Assembly: GCA_009602725.1 (NCBI GenBank)
Contig: WELB01000079.1
Location: 289,745 to 306,153, forward strand
Reading direction: 5' to 3'
Source: Spirogloea muscicola
Taxonomy: Eukaryota; Streptophyta; Zygnematophyceae; Spirogloeales; Spirogloeaceae
Length of the DNA stretch: 16,409 bases
Part shown: positions 1 to 10,100 of the stretch, piece after piece
Layout: each line of letters begins with the position of its first letter
Position numbering within the stretch: the stretch's first letter is position 1
Program-made: the position numbers and the translations under genes
The notes under the pieces: model-generated
The model's input: the letters and a program-made list of their open reading frames with translations, nothing else
The model's database searches: none
Told to the model about the DNA's origin: nothing

Positions 1-120
1 GCCCGCCCTCGCCGCCTCGCCGCCGCGAGGCCAGTGGCCGCTGCCCGCGGGCGAGGCCCGGCCGCGAGGGCGGCATCGTCCTCCGAGGCAGCGGCTCAGG
101 AGCAGTCTCAGTCCGGCACC
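1..120 (+). other. Possible N-terminal targeting extension of DHAR
   Basis: The frame of the DHAR start codon (ATG at 121) is open without a stop back to base 1. It reads as Arg/Ala/Ser-rich sequence with few acidic residues (for example RRLAAARPVAAARGRG, then AARAASSSEAAAQEQ). This composition fits a chloroplast or mitochondrial transit peptide, and plants have both cytosolic and plastid DHARs. No ATG lies in this frame within the window, so a presequence would have to start further left or in an upstream exon. The alternative is a GC-rich 5' untranslated region with translation from 121, whose context (ggcaccATGg) is good. Confidence 0.35.
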
Positions 121-2104
121 ATGGCGAAGCCCGATCTGGAGGTCTTTGGCAAGGCGGAGTCCGGGTCGGGCAGCCCCAGTGACAAGCGCGGGGACTGTGA
201 GTGTCACAGCTTACAGCTCGGTCGATGTCACAGTGCGGAATTTTCTCCCGTTTGTGTTCACTTCCTGATGCATGCCTTGCACTTGTACTTCTCGGAAACT
301 GCTGATATGCTAGATTCTCCTCAACGCCAAGCTCGATCCTGGTTGGTCATCTGAGATCATGATCGGCCTGCAGCAATTGTAGCTTATGATACTTGTATGA
401 TCCGCCTACAGGTCCATTTTCGCAGCGCATCTACCTGGACCTTGAAGGTGAGCATGTACTTTCAGCTCCTTACATGGAGTAGAGAGAGCATTATGTGCAG
501 GGAGAGAATAATTGGTTCAGTTGCTGATCAGATGAGCAGATGAGCATTGCATGACGTGCAAGGGCATAGGATTCTGCATGGTGGGCCTGAGAAGTTCTGG
601 TACGTACAGCTATGCTGAGATCAGAGGTGTGCAAACGTGTCCTGTGACTCATCTTGGACGCAGAGAAGGGCCTGCCTTACAAGGCCACCTTTATTGAGGA
701 GGGTGACAACAAGCCGCAGTGGTCAGCAATATCGCTTATTGCAACTTTTTCGCAAGTGACAGCAAGTAGATGGTGTGCTAGTTTTGACAGTAGTTTGTCT
801 ACTTTGAAAGCACTTCACGTCATTTCTACAGGCTTGTGCGGGTGCGATAGCAAGGACCTTGAATCATGGCTTGGCTTATGTAGAGCTGAGCTTGGTATGA
901 GTCATTGTCTTTGTGGCAGGTTCATGGACCACAATCCACAGGGCCTCATGCCCCTGCTTCGCGACGGTGATCAGTGGATCCAAGATTCTGAGAAGATTTA
1001 CCAGCATCTCGAGAAATCATATCCAGAGCCATCGCTTAAGACTCCAGAGCAGTACAAGAATGTGTAGGTTCCAATTACTTTTGGCCACCGCTTGTGGGAC
1101 GTCATTGCTACAGATATCAACCGCAAATCCGTTGATTGGCCAGGATCCCCAGCAGTATTGCAACTCCTGGAGAAACACCACAATTTACGTGTTGCACTTC
1201 CACGGTCTAGGTATGCACAGTCCCTCTTGAAATCTTATGCTGGCTAAACCGTGCGCCAGAGATTGCTTCTCCCTGCAGGGGAGAGAATGTGTTCCCAACC
1301 TTCACAAATTGGTTGAAGGCAAAGGATGCAAGCAGCCCTGCCAAAGATGAGTACATCAAAGAAATTCAGGCTCTGAACGATCACCTGCAGAAAAATATGC
1401 GTATCAGATTGCCAATCCTGAGAGTTAGCCGAGCAGTACTGACACCAGTATCTGCTGATTGACATTCTCAGCTCCGGTTGTTCCTATGCTGGCGTCCATT
1501 TGCTTCAAGCTCAGTGGTGCAACAATTAGTGATGTCTAAGCTTTTTCCCTTTGTTGCCTTCTGGCTGACCTGTGAGTCATGTCTTACAGGGTCCCTTCAT
1601 AGGCGGGGAGAAAGCAACGGATTCAGACTTTGCATTGGCGCCTAAGCTCCGTCATGCACGTGTTGCCCTGAAACATTACTATAACTTTGAGATTCCCTCC
1701 AAGTATTCGGCGGTTCACAATTTCATTCAGGTGAATAGCTTGGCAGAGGTTGTTGGGGTACAAGTGCAGATTGAGTCAGGTGGATGATACCTAGATGGGT
1801 TGCATACTCATAGATGCATTTTCAGATAGCATATCACTTGATTTAATTGTGTACTGCACTGTCATGGGAGTTTGTCAACATTGCAACATTGTCATATCTT
1901 ATAAAGATATCATATATGTCGTCCTATTGTCGCTAATCTGGTCTTACTTATCCTAAGAGCATCATGGGGCCGTGTTGTCGTTTACAGCAAATCGAAGGTC
2001 GGCTCAGCTTCAAGAAGACGGATGTACCGGACGAGATGATCATTCAGGGTTGGAAGACGAAGTTTGAGTTGCCAGACAGCATGGTGCCCAAATCTCAAAA
2101 CTAG
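121..2104 (+). CDS. DHAR: Dehydroascorbate reductase (GST superfamily), seven exons
   Basis: This enzyme reduces dehydroascorbate to ascorbate with glutathione in the ascorbate-glutathione cycle. Exons read: 121-196, 412-447, 664-721, 920-1063, 1279 to about 1390-1400, 1590-1730 and 1988-2104 (stop TAG). They give about 227 residues from the ATG at 121; plant DHARs are about 210-260. The thioredoxin-fold half starts MAKPDLEVFGKAES and carries the active-site motif GDCPFSQRIYLDLE, where Cys26 is the expected catalytic, glutathione-binding cysteine, followed by GLPYKATFIEEGDNKPQW. The GST C-terminal half has VGENVFPTFTNWLKAKD, QALNDHL, GPFIGGEKATDSDFALAPK and a terminal DEMIIQGWKTKFELP, all at the places expected for DHAR. 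Splice phases agree at every junction except the end of exon 5, where no GT falls at the required codon boundary; GT at 1401 is one base out of phase. Family assignment is secure; subcellular location is open. Confidence 0.93.
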
Positions 2105-2968
2105 GCAGCAGTATTGTGCAAATTGTGCAGTGTGAGCGCTGAGCCTTGGCATCACCTCTTGTGGGGTTAAACATGTACACGAGTCCAAATTATGATTGAA
2201 ACTTTTGATCAGCCCGGTACAGTGTGTTGGCAAGATGTGTTTAAATGCGATATGGGTATATGGGTATATGTCAGGCAGGCTCTCTCATGTGATAATCAAG
2301 GATGACATAGAGCGAGCGTGTTCATGTCCTTGAACTTGTGTGCAGGTATATCTTAGAGTGAGCATAATATGCATCGACAACATTTTAGCCTTATCAAGCA
2401 TGCAAGCTCGGAAAATCATTAACATATCTGATGTCTTCAATGTGACATGTGATCCGGTGACATTATCCCCACAAACATTCACGATGTTCTAGGCCGTATC
2501 TATTACTATATTACGAACTTTAGCTTCGTCATACAAATGAAAACTGCTAGCAAAGGTTAGCCAACGAGAAGAGGAAGGGCCAATGATATTGGATGTGCAG
2601 TTTGACTCCTCACTTGCTCTAGTCCAGACGTAGTGCTGAAGGAAGGTGAGGCGATGGTGGGCAGGAAGTAAGTCGTGCACAAGCTGGACATAGCAGCTGC
2701 CTTTCACTAGATCGTGTTCTGTGCCAGGGGACTTGATCTTGGCCACATGAGGCTGCATGCTTCATCTGCATGTACCTTCTGCCGGACGCTTGCAGCATCT
2801 TCAAGGCATCCTCTACCTTCCTTAGTTAATTGCTAGGTGTGCAGCTTTGTAACATATCAAGCATAGAATCTCATGGGGTCAAGAACCTGCTACACCGAAG
2901 GAAGCCAAATGCTCAGAGGAGGACATCACAACCATTCTTGCCGTGATTACTGGAAGTGGATCACTTAC
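2105..2968. other. Low-GC intergenic stretch, no gene seen
   Basis: This lies after the DHAR stop and is visibly AT-richer than the coding exons. It should hold the DHAR 3' untranslated region, but no TGTAA-type polyadenylation signal is present in the first 200 bases; one TGTAA lies at about 2846. Short open frames on the minus strand (about 2489-2804) overlap one another in different frames and show no recognisable family, so they are not called as genes. Confidence 0.4.
2251..2270. repeat. Short TATGGGTA tandem repeat
   Basis: Two and a half copies of the octamer tatgggta lie about 150 bases after the DHAR stop codon. It is probably simple sequence in the DHAR 3' region; no function is inferred. 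Confidence 0.7.
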
Positions 2969-3403
2969 ATCCAGTTCAAACGTGCGTCCTGGAAGACACA
3001 CTCGCTCTGTGTGTGGTTGGGAACCAACAGGAGATTCGTCATCCTCCTGGATCTTAGCACCGCATGTGACTGCTTCTTGACCAATTCAGCAACAACCTGC
3101 AAATATTCATTACCACACATCGTTAATCAGTAGTGGTCATTTCCCTGCCAGTTGAGAGTGGAGTCACCACTCCTGCAGTTACAGATTACAACCCCATAGT
3201 ACAATTTTCCGTACCTTAGCGTCAGAGCTGCCAAAGCAGGCCGTGGGGCATATGTAACATCTGGGCAAACCCAGGCGAACAGCGCTGGTCGAACTCGGCG
3301 CCCATTTTGACGTCGTTACGCGCATCATGTCCGGACCGGTAATGGGTGACAAAGCGAGCCTTGAATTTCGCACCAATTCCCGATACTCAATACTCATCCT
3401 CAT
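2969..3403 (-). CDS. Tentative spliced minus-strand gene fragment, unknown product
   Basis: A possible first exon (3403 down to 3215, from an ATG reading MRMSIEYRELVRNS to SSDAK) ends at a GT donor (AAG/gtacgg). After an intron with a branch-like ctgattaac and a tttgcag acceptor comes an open exon 3096-2969 (VVAELVKKQSHAVLRSRR at its start), ending at a textbook gtaagt donor. Phase is consistent across the join. I recognise no family, and both exons are also open in a second minus-strand frame, which weakens the case. No convincing exon follows. It could be a small lineage-specific gene or a non-coding transcript, or the resemblance to exons may be chance. Confidence 0.2.
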
Positions 3404-3408
3404 TAGCC

Positions 3409-3435
3409 GTGTGCCGTTAACAGTGTGCCGTTAAC
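3409..3435. promoter_or_regulatory. 13-bp direct repeat with AACGG cores
   Basis: gtgtgccgttaac occurs at 3409-3421 and again at 3423-3435, one base apart. On the minus strand each copy contains AACGG, the core of the Myb-type MSA element known from plant cell-cycle promoters. It stands at the left edge of the GC-rich segment before TAF2. Regulatory use is inference. Confidence 0.4.
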
Positions 3436-3460
3436 CAGGCTTTACTAATCGGCGGTTAGC

Positions 3461-3468
3461 TGGGCCCA
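3461..3468. promoter_or_regulatory. TGGGCCCA palindrome (site II-like)
   Basis: tgggccca is a palindrome holding the TGGGCC core of plant site II elements, which are bound by TCP factors and are common in housekeeping-gene promoters. It lies between the 13-bp repeats and the G-box, upstream of TAF2. Function is inferred from the motif only. Confidence 0.35.
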
Positions 3469-3540
3469 TTAAGGACACTTGCCGGCAGGCCGAGCCTCGG
3501 GCGGCCCCGCGAGGAACGCGCCGCGCTCGCCGGCCTACGC

Positions 3541-3550
3541 GCCACGTGGC
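3541..3550. promoter_or_regulatory. Palindromic G-box GCCACGTGGC
   Basis: A perfect 10-bp palindrome around CACGTG matches the extended G-box bound by plant bZIP and bHLH factors. It lies in the GC-rich segment about 220 bases upstream of the first plausible ATG of the TAF2 locus. A chance match in GC-rich DNA is possible. Confidence 0.45.
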
Positions 3551-3589
3551 GAGCGCCGGTGCCGCCCCGAGCCGCCGGCGGCTCCCGCA

Positions 3590-3614
3590 TGNCCGCCGCC
3601 GCCGCCGCCTCGCC
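3590..3614. repeat. CCG trinucleotide run with an ambiguous base
   Basis: A (CCG)n run directly follows an n at 3592. The unresolved base suggests difficult sequencing or assembly in this GC-rich 5' region, so copy number and reading frame across it are not reliable. Confidence 0.8.
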
Positions 3615-3770
3615 GTTTCCCCTCGTCCACCCGTCGTCGAGCTCCGCGCGCGGCGGCTGTCTCGCCGGCTGCCGGCACTGGACGGCTCCCAGGCTTGCGC
3701 AGGCCTTGCATGGCTGTCATCGGCCCGGTCCTGGGCTGAGGGCCCGCGACGACAATGGCATAGCCCCGAC

Positions 3771-3902
3771 ATGAAGGTCCTGTCAGCCGCCGCGGTGCTC
3801 TCGCTCGCAGGCTTCGTCCAAGCTGGCTCCCGCATCAAGCCATTGGCTGTGATGCCTGGCCGCGCAGAGACAGCATCGAGGCTGCATGCAAGCTGGCCTT
3901 GA
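3771..3902 (+). other. ATG-initiated frame with signal-peptide-like start
   Basis: The frame reads MKVLSAAAVLSLAGFVQAGS and stops after 43 codons. By eye this is a classic secretory signal peptide, with a basic start, a hydrophobic core and a VQA-like cleavage site. That does not suit a nuclear TAF2. It may be a chance or upstream open frame in the TAF2 leader, or part of a mis-spliced first exon. Every GT donor within it is in phase 0, whereas the next recognised TAF2 exon needs phase 1. Confidence 0.2.
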
Positions 3903-4122
3903 CGCGTGCAGGACTTGAACCATTCTCGCGTATTACAAAAGTCTGTAGGTTTTGATCACTGAATTGCTGATTAACCCTAGTAGACAAACCCCAGCCTAAA
4001 CCCAATGGGGCGAGAGTGCATGACCTGTCCCTTGAGCTGCAGCCGAGGCTCTCCCTGGTACTCAGGCATCGGTTAGCGACCTTAACGTGTTGACCCGTGG
4101 TTACTGAGAGGTCAATTTGCAG

Positions 4123-7100
4123 TGGGCAATGTATGTCATCAGATGTGCTTGCCATTGTACTTGGCCACTCAAAGTTCCATTATTCGCAAGTTGCCTGTGT
4201 TGAGCCGCCGCGGCACCATCACCGCCGTTGTCCTTCCAGGTTCGCAGAGCTTTCAGTGGTGGGGCCTCCCACCGGCCAGCCCCGCATTGCCGGCCTGCAC
4301 GCTCGGGGGCTCCGCATCCTGGGCGTGGCCGTCAATGGCAGCCCGGCTCGCTTCAGCCTGCGTGCAGCTTCTGGGCCCCTCCTCCAAGAGACCGCCGAGC
4401 TGAAGTCAGCTGGGGAGGTCGCCGACGTGGCTTACAAGGAGTACGTCGCGTCACTGGCGGAGGAGCTCGCGCCTGAGCTGACTGTGCACCTTCTGGAGCA
4501 GCAGGCGCCCCTCGCTGCGGAGGCTGCAGCCACTGAGGCGCACCCACAAGCAGGGCCGAATGCCGCTCAGGACACGTTGGGGCTCCTTTCTGCAGCAGCG
4601 CCTCAGCTGGAACTGCCTACTGAGACCCCCCCCGAGTCGCAGTCCCAGCCAGCCGTTCGTCAGCCGGAAGCCGCTCCAGAGGAGGTAATTGCAGCATTGG
4701 CTCGCCATACTTGCAGTTATAGCAGGTGATCAAGGCCTATGGATTATCTTAAGTCAGTGTGTGAGATGGGTCCAGAGTGTTTGCATACAAGAAGCAATGT
4801 AAATTGTAGCTTGTTAACCATGGTCGTTGCACCATGACGTAGGCTGCGTGGCTCTCAAATGTGGCAGGTGCTTCGCATCCGCGTGGACTACGACGTGGAG
4901 AAGCCCGCTGCTGGCGTGCACTTCCGACCGCCGCACCTGGCCCTGACCCAAGGTCAGCGCAACCGCGCCCGATGCTGGTTCCCCTGCGCCGACAGCCCCC
5001 TCCAGCGCTGCAGGTGACCACGCCCCACTCTTCTCAACCGGCACTGCAGGGCTGGCACAGTTGCCAGGGCCTGATCGTGGCAGCCGTGGTGGGACTTGCC
5101 TGACATGGGCGTCCTGATGCGGTGTCCGCCAGCTACGACCTGGAGTTTGTCGCCGCCAGCGAGTACACGGTTGTGAGCAGCGGCGACCTCCTCTACCAGG
5201 TAGGCGGCCTCAATCCTCACGCTTCCTCCAGCGGCGCCCTGCTTGGTATGCAAGTGGCATGCCTTGCCAACCCCCGCACCTTCACGGGCAGTGCACCGCC
5301 CGTTGAAGTAGGGCAGCAGCTTCTTTAAGCAAACAATTTGATGCAGCTTAGTCTGAGGGCAGCCCTCAGAAACGAGTAAATCTGTAATTTCTCATGGATG
5401 CCATGCCTGGTTTGCAAGGCTTTTGAGCACATCGCACTAGGAGTGGTTTGGCTAAGCCACAGGACAGCCTTATGAACCAGAGTGTAGAATATTTAATGTT
5501 GGTGGAGAGTGGAAGATAAGGGTATCTGCAGCTGGCCCTGAAGGGCGGCGGAGTGCATGGTGCAGGAGAAGCGCGGCGGCAACCTCACGGCATGGGTGTA
5601 CAAGCTGGACCTGCCGACGGCAGCTTGCCATGTTGCGCTGCTCGTGGCACCGTTGTCCGTCTGGCCTGATGGTCGTGTCACCCACTTCTGCTCGCCCGGC
5701 CGGCTTCAGGACCTCCGGCAGACAGTGTCGTTCCTTCACGCACCCCTCAGGTACCTCCAATTGCCTCTTCAAAACAAAAAGCTCCAAATATGGAAACCCT
5801 AGAATTAGGTGCAATGAGTTAGTGCGTGTTTGGAGTTGAGTGGTTGATGGTTATGAGGGTGTAATACACACTGTGATGAGAGATCGGCCAGGCGAATTGT
5901 GGGAGGGAAAGGAGGCTGCTCTGCACTGGAGCCCTAAGTTGGAAGCCTAAGTAGGAGCACCAAACCCCTGATTGACACGATAACCCCCACAAACCCCAAG
6001 CTCTTCACATGAGAGACCTGACCTCAAGCGGCCGCAGCTGCATACGACAATTATCAACTCCATCATGGCTGCAGCTACTACGAGGAGTACCTGGGAGCCC
6101 CATCCCCGTTCACTTGTTACAAGCAGGTCTTCATTGAAGAACCACCGGTGCATAACACGCTTGACATCGGAGCATCCACAGTTATTGCGTCTGACCACCT
6201 CCTGGTCAATGAGCACATCCTCGACCAGGCATGCACCACACGCAGCCGGGCCATAGTCCCAGAGTCCAAGATTGAAGGCTTTAGGCTCTCTTATCTTGGG
6301 GACTCGGCCATGATATATTGGGATGTGCATGCGGTCAGTACGGTTAGTAGGGCTTGGTGCAGGTTTGCATTGACCTTAAGTGTGTTATCCTGCTCTATCT
6401 CCTGGTCTTAAGATGAGCACACAGATGCAGTGAGCTGACTTGAAATTGGCCTCTGATGGTAGTCTTTGACTTGCACCTAAGTCATTCGTCACGCCAGGCT
6501 TCTCTTGCCAGGCATTGTATGCGTCTGATTTGAAGGATGTCTGATCTGTGCTTTATGCTTCTGAGCATCAACGATAGATGACATTCAGATTGATGCAGCA
6601 CTGATGGTGCAGACAATTGCAACCCGGCTGAAGCTGGCTCATGCAATGGCGCGCCAGTGGTTTGGCATTTACATAGTAGCCGACTCGCCTTCTGATGGTG
6701 AGGATCCCTCCACGCATAGTCAAGGTCCATTCATGCGCGTAGATGCCTACTACGCACATTGATTTACTATTTGCACGTTCCGAATGCAAAGCTTCAAGTT
6801 GTTGCCTTCATGTGAGTCAAGCAGAACTTGTACCTTTCCGAGTCAATCGAAGAAACCCGTTGCTCTTGTGCAACACTGAGTTGCGTATGCACGGCCTCAA
6901 GGAGCTGCATGGTGACCTTATCTATTTGCTGCTCTTCCCAGACTGGCTCATTGAGGGCTTGGCTGGCTTCTTGACCAACCTTTACGCCAAGCGCTTCCTT
7001 GGCACAAATGATGCCATCTACTGTATCTCAAAAGTGCGGACTGCGAGTCCTCTCTGTCCCCTCTCTATTGAGCTTGTTGAGGAGTAGGCCTGTCAGGACA

Positions 7101-10100
7101 GACGGAATGTGGATAGCACTGCAGCCACTGGCGCTTTGCGACATGGATCGAGAGCAACTCCACGTGATCAACTGACAAGGGTGTGTTAAGCAGGCCAATG
7201 CTGCAGTCTGTGAAGGCGACGTGGACGGCTTCCCCCCGCTAAGCATGCCGCTCATTGGTGGGGTTGAGCTCTTTGGCACAGAGAAGCTCCATGTGGCTGG
7301 CCGCCTCCGAGCTTGGAAAGCCGTGAGTGAAGTCAATTATCAGTGGCAGAACACTAGTTAGCCAGTCAGGCATGAGCTTTGGTTTGGTGCTCAAGTGGAA
7401 AGCAGACTTGTTTTACGGCATCTGGCATCATGGGTGATGCATTGTTTAGACTCCAGCTCTCAATTTGAGCGCCTGTGGTCGTTGTGCCTGTTCTAAGAAA
7501 ATAAGGTCTTATACTTACTTCATCTGTAAGTTGTACGAGCAGGTTGCTGTGGTAGACATGCTTGAGAGGCAGATGGGAGCCGAGCCTTTTCGCAAGGTGC
7601 CTGCTCGAGCAGCCGCAGTCTGCTACTTATAGAGTACCTGGACTGAAGACTTTGACTGTCAACAAGCAGTCGTTCTGGACAGATGCAGCAGTAATTCAGT
7701 AGGCATCACCACCTGGTCAAGACTAAGCTAAGAGCACGGGCTTTGGGGCTTATGGGTTGTCTGGTCATACATAGTGGAACTTGTACCGTCAGAAGCTGCG
7801 AGCCTGTCCTCGGCTGCATGGGCAGTAGCTTACGGTGCTTGGCCCTGTGGTGTTGAGAAGCAGGTGCTGCAACGGGTCATCCTCAAGGCCCAGGATGAGA
7901 CCCGACAAGACCGCACAATCAAGACCCTTGAGGTGCGTCTGCTTGCCATCTATCTTGTGAAAGCCAAAGGTTGAGGTATGTATCTTAAATATGAGGAACC
8001 ATCTTTACCTGCCCATTCGCGCTACATTTGTGAAGCGGGACTGAGCAGCATGACCAATGACGCGCTTGAGCGCGGGGCGTGCAGTTCCGCAGGTTGGTGA
8101 GCAAGCTGGGCAATCTGGAGAAACCGTTTCTGAAGGACTTCTTCACGAGATGGGTGGAAGCTCCGGGCTGCCCCCGCCTCCAGTAAGTGTTTGCTATAAT
8201 TAGACAGGAAGTATATGTGCAGGAGTTGCTGCTTGCCTCTATTTCTAGCAGGATGCTCTGATGTAGCGCTTATCTCCAGAGAGTCTGCAAAAGACATTAA
8301 GCTTGAGCGTGAGTTTGGGCCTTGGGCTTGGGCTTAGGCATCAGCCAGAATTGGAGCTTGTAATGTGTACCTTTATTTGCTCTCGAAGTTGGTGGTTAAG
8401 AAATCAGCGTGCAATGCAGTAAGGTCAGCGTACTATGTCTCAGGGCCGCTTTTTCTTACAACAAGCGGCGTAACCTCGTGGAGCTGGCGGTGCGGCGGGA
8501 GGCGACGGCGGCGAGCGGGCTGGTTGCTGCGCCTGAGGCCGCAACGGCGAAGGTGGAGGGGGCCAGCGGCAGCGGCGGCGTGGTGGTCACGTTGTGCGAG
8601 CCCGGGTGGCCTGGGATGATGAGCTGCCGCGTGCACGAGTACGAGGGCGTGTTCGACCACCCGAAGCTGCCGATGGGCGGCGATAGCTGGCAGCTGCTGG
8701 AGCTGCAGTGCCACAGCAAGCTCTCAGCGAAGCCCGGCCGGCGGGCCGGCAGCGGCTCTGGCGCTCGCAAGAAGCCGGCTGGCGGCAGCCTGGACAGGGA
8801 CGATGCAGATGAGGGCGACGTTGTCGACTTTGGGTCCACCATCGCCAAGTCCAGGTGCAGCCCCGAGCACGCTCGCCTGCGCCGATCTTATGCAGCAGGT
8901 GTACATCCAGATGATTTTCCGTTTACACCCACGATGCCTGAAATGTCATCTTGAGCCCTCCTTCATGCTGGTCTGTGAAGTGGGGACCTCCCTGTGATGT
9001 GGATCCGGCTGGATCCAGACCGCGAATACTTGGCTAATGTCTACCTGCAGCAGACTGCGTCAATGTGGGTGAGGCTCCTGGGCTCAAGCCAGTGACACTA
9101 GCTCTCATCATCACGCTCTACATTACCATAGCCAATAGCACGTGCAATAGAATTACGACTTCTGGGACCCAGCCCCTGAACACTGGAAGATTGCTTGGCT
9201 GACTGGCCTTGTTAGTAAATGACCGTGTTCAATCTGAGGAGCAGATGAATCAGCTGGAGAGGGACAAGGACGTAGTGGCGCAGAGCCAGGCCATCGCAGC
9301 GCTGTGTGCTCTTGTCAACCCGCCCTTCAGTGTCTCTAGCGCTTTGTCTGCCTGCCTCCACAATTCAAAGGTGAATTTCAGCCCAACAAAAGTGGGCCCC
9401 TTTTGTGATTAGGCAGTTTGTAACATATTTGAAATCTCCTCATTTTTCATCTTTTTACTTGCACACTGCATGCTGTGGATTCCGCTACAAAAGGTGAGCC
9501 ACTCGATACTGTCTTGTGAGTCAGGGGGCAGCTGCGAAGAACTTTGAGTCGCTTGTGTGTTGGGGTGCATGACGCCATATATGATAGATGCATTTCTGTG
9601 TTGTTGTAGACTGTGATCTTGTAGTCAGAGAGTAACAGCTCGCGAGAAAGCACAGTAGGCAAGGCCACCTTTCCAGCGCAGTGCCGACAAGTTGTCAATC
9701 TTGACTGCTGCTCAATCCGCAGATGTACTGCCGCGTGCGTGCCGAGGCCGCAGCAGGCCTTGCAGCCACGGCGTGTGAGGTATCTCTTGCATTTGTCATT
9801 AGCTTTTGTTCAGATATGTTGCCACATTCAAGCTGTGCCGTGATGATCGGGCTGTTGCTACAGCTACAGGCTTTTATATCTGATGAGATGATAGGCTTTT
9901 ATATCTGATGAGATGATAAGGCGTAGTCGTAATGCTGAAATCGTTGGCCTTTCTGCTTAGTCTCTGGACCTTCGTTGCACTCTGTCCCCGTGTCCTTGAA
10001 GGGCAACAATTACGTAGGTCTGGCGCTCCTGCTGCGCTTCTACAAGGACCGTTGCTACAACCTCGCTGTTGGACTGCCCAAGTGCGCAGCCGTTTTCTAC

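Noticed and set aside
2489-2804. Two overlapping minus-strand frames (89 and 61 codons)
   Set aside because: They overlap each other in different frames, no splice chain to the 2969-3096 block is convincing, and neither matches a family I know.
3905-3925. Reverse-strand ggttcaagtcc resembling a tRNA T-arm
   Set aside because: The flanking bases do not pair into a five-base T-stem, and no D-arm, anticodon arm or acceptor stem could be placed around it.
3985-4010. taaaccc and accctag elements as telomere repeats
   Set aside because: They are single scattered units without tandem order; too short to call as an interstitial telomere tract.
5947-6330. 127-codon minus-strand frame
   Set aside because: It overlaps a TAF2 exon with clear conserved sequence (SYYEEYLGAP, ILDQ) on the + strand, and it has no recognisable features.
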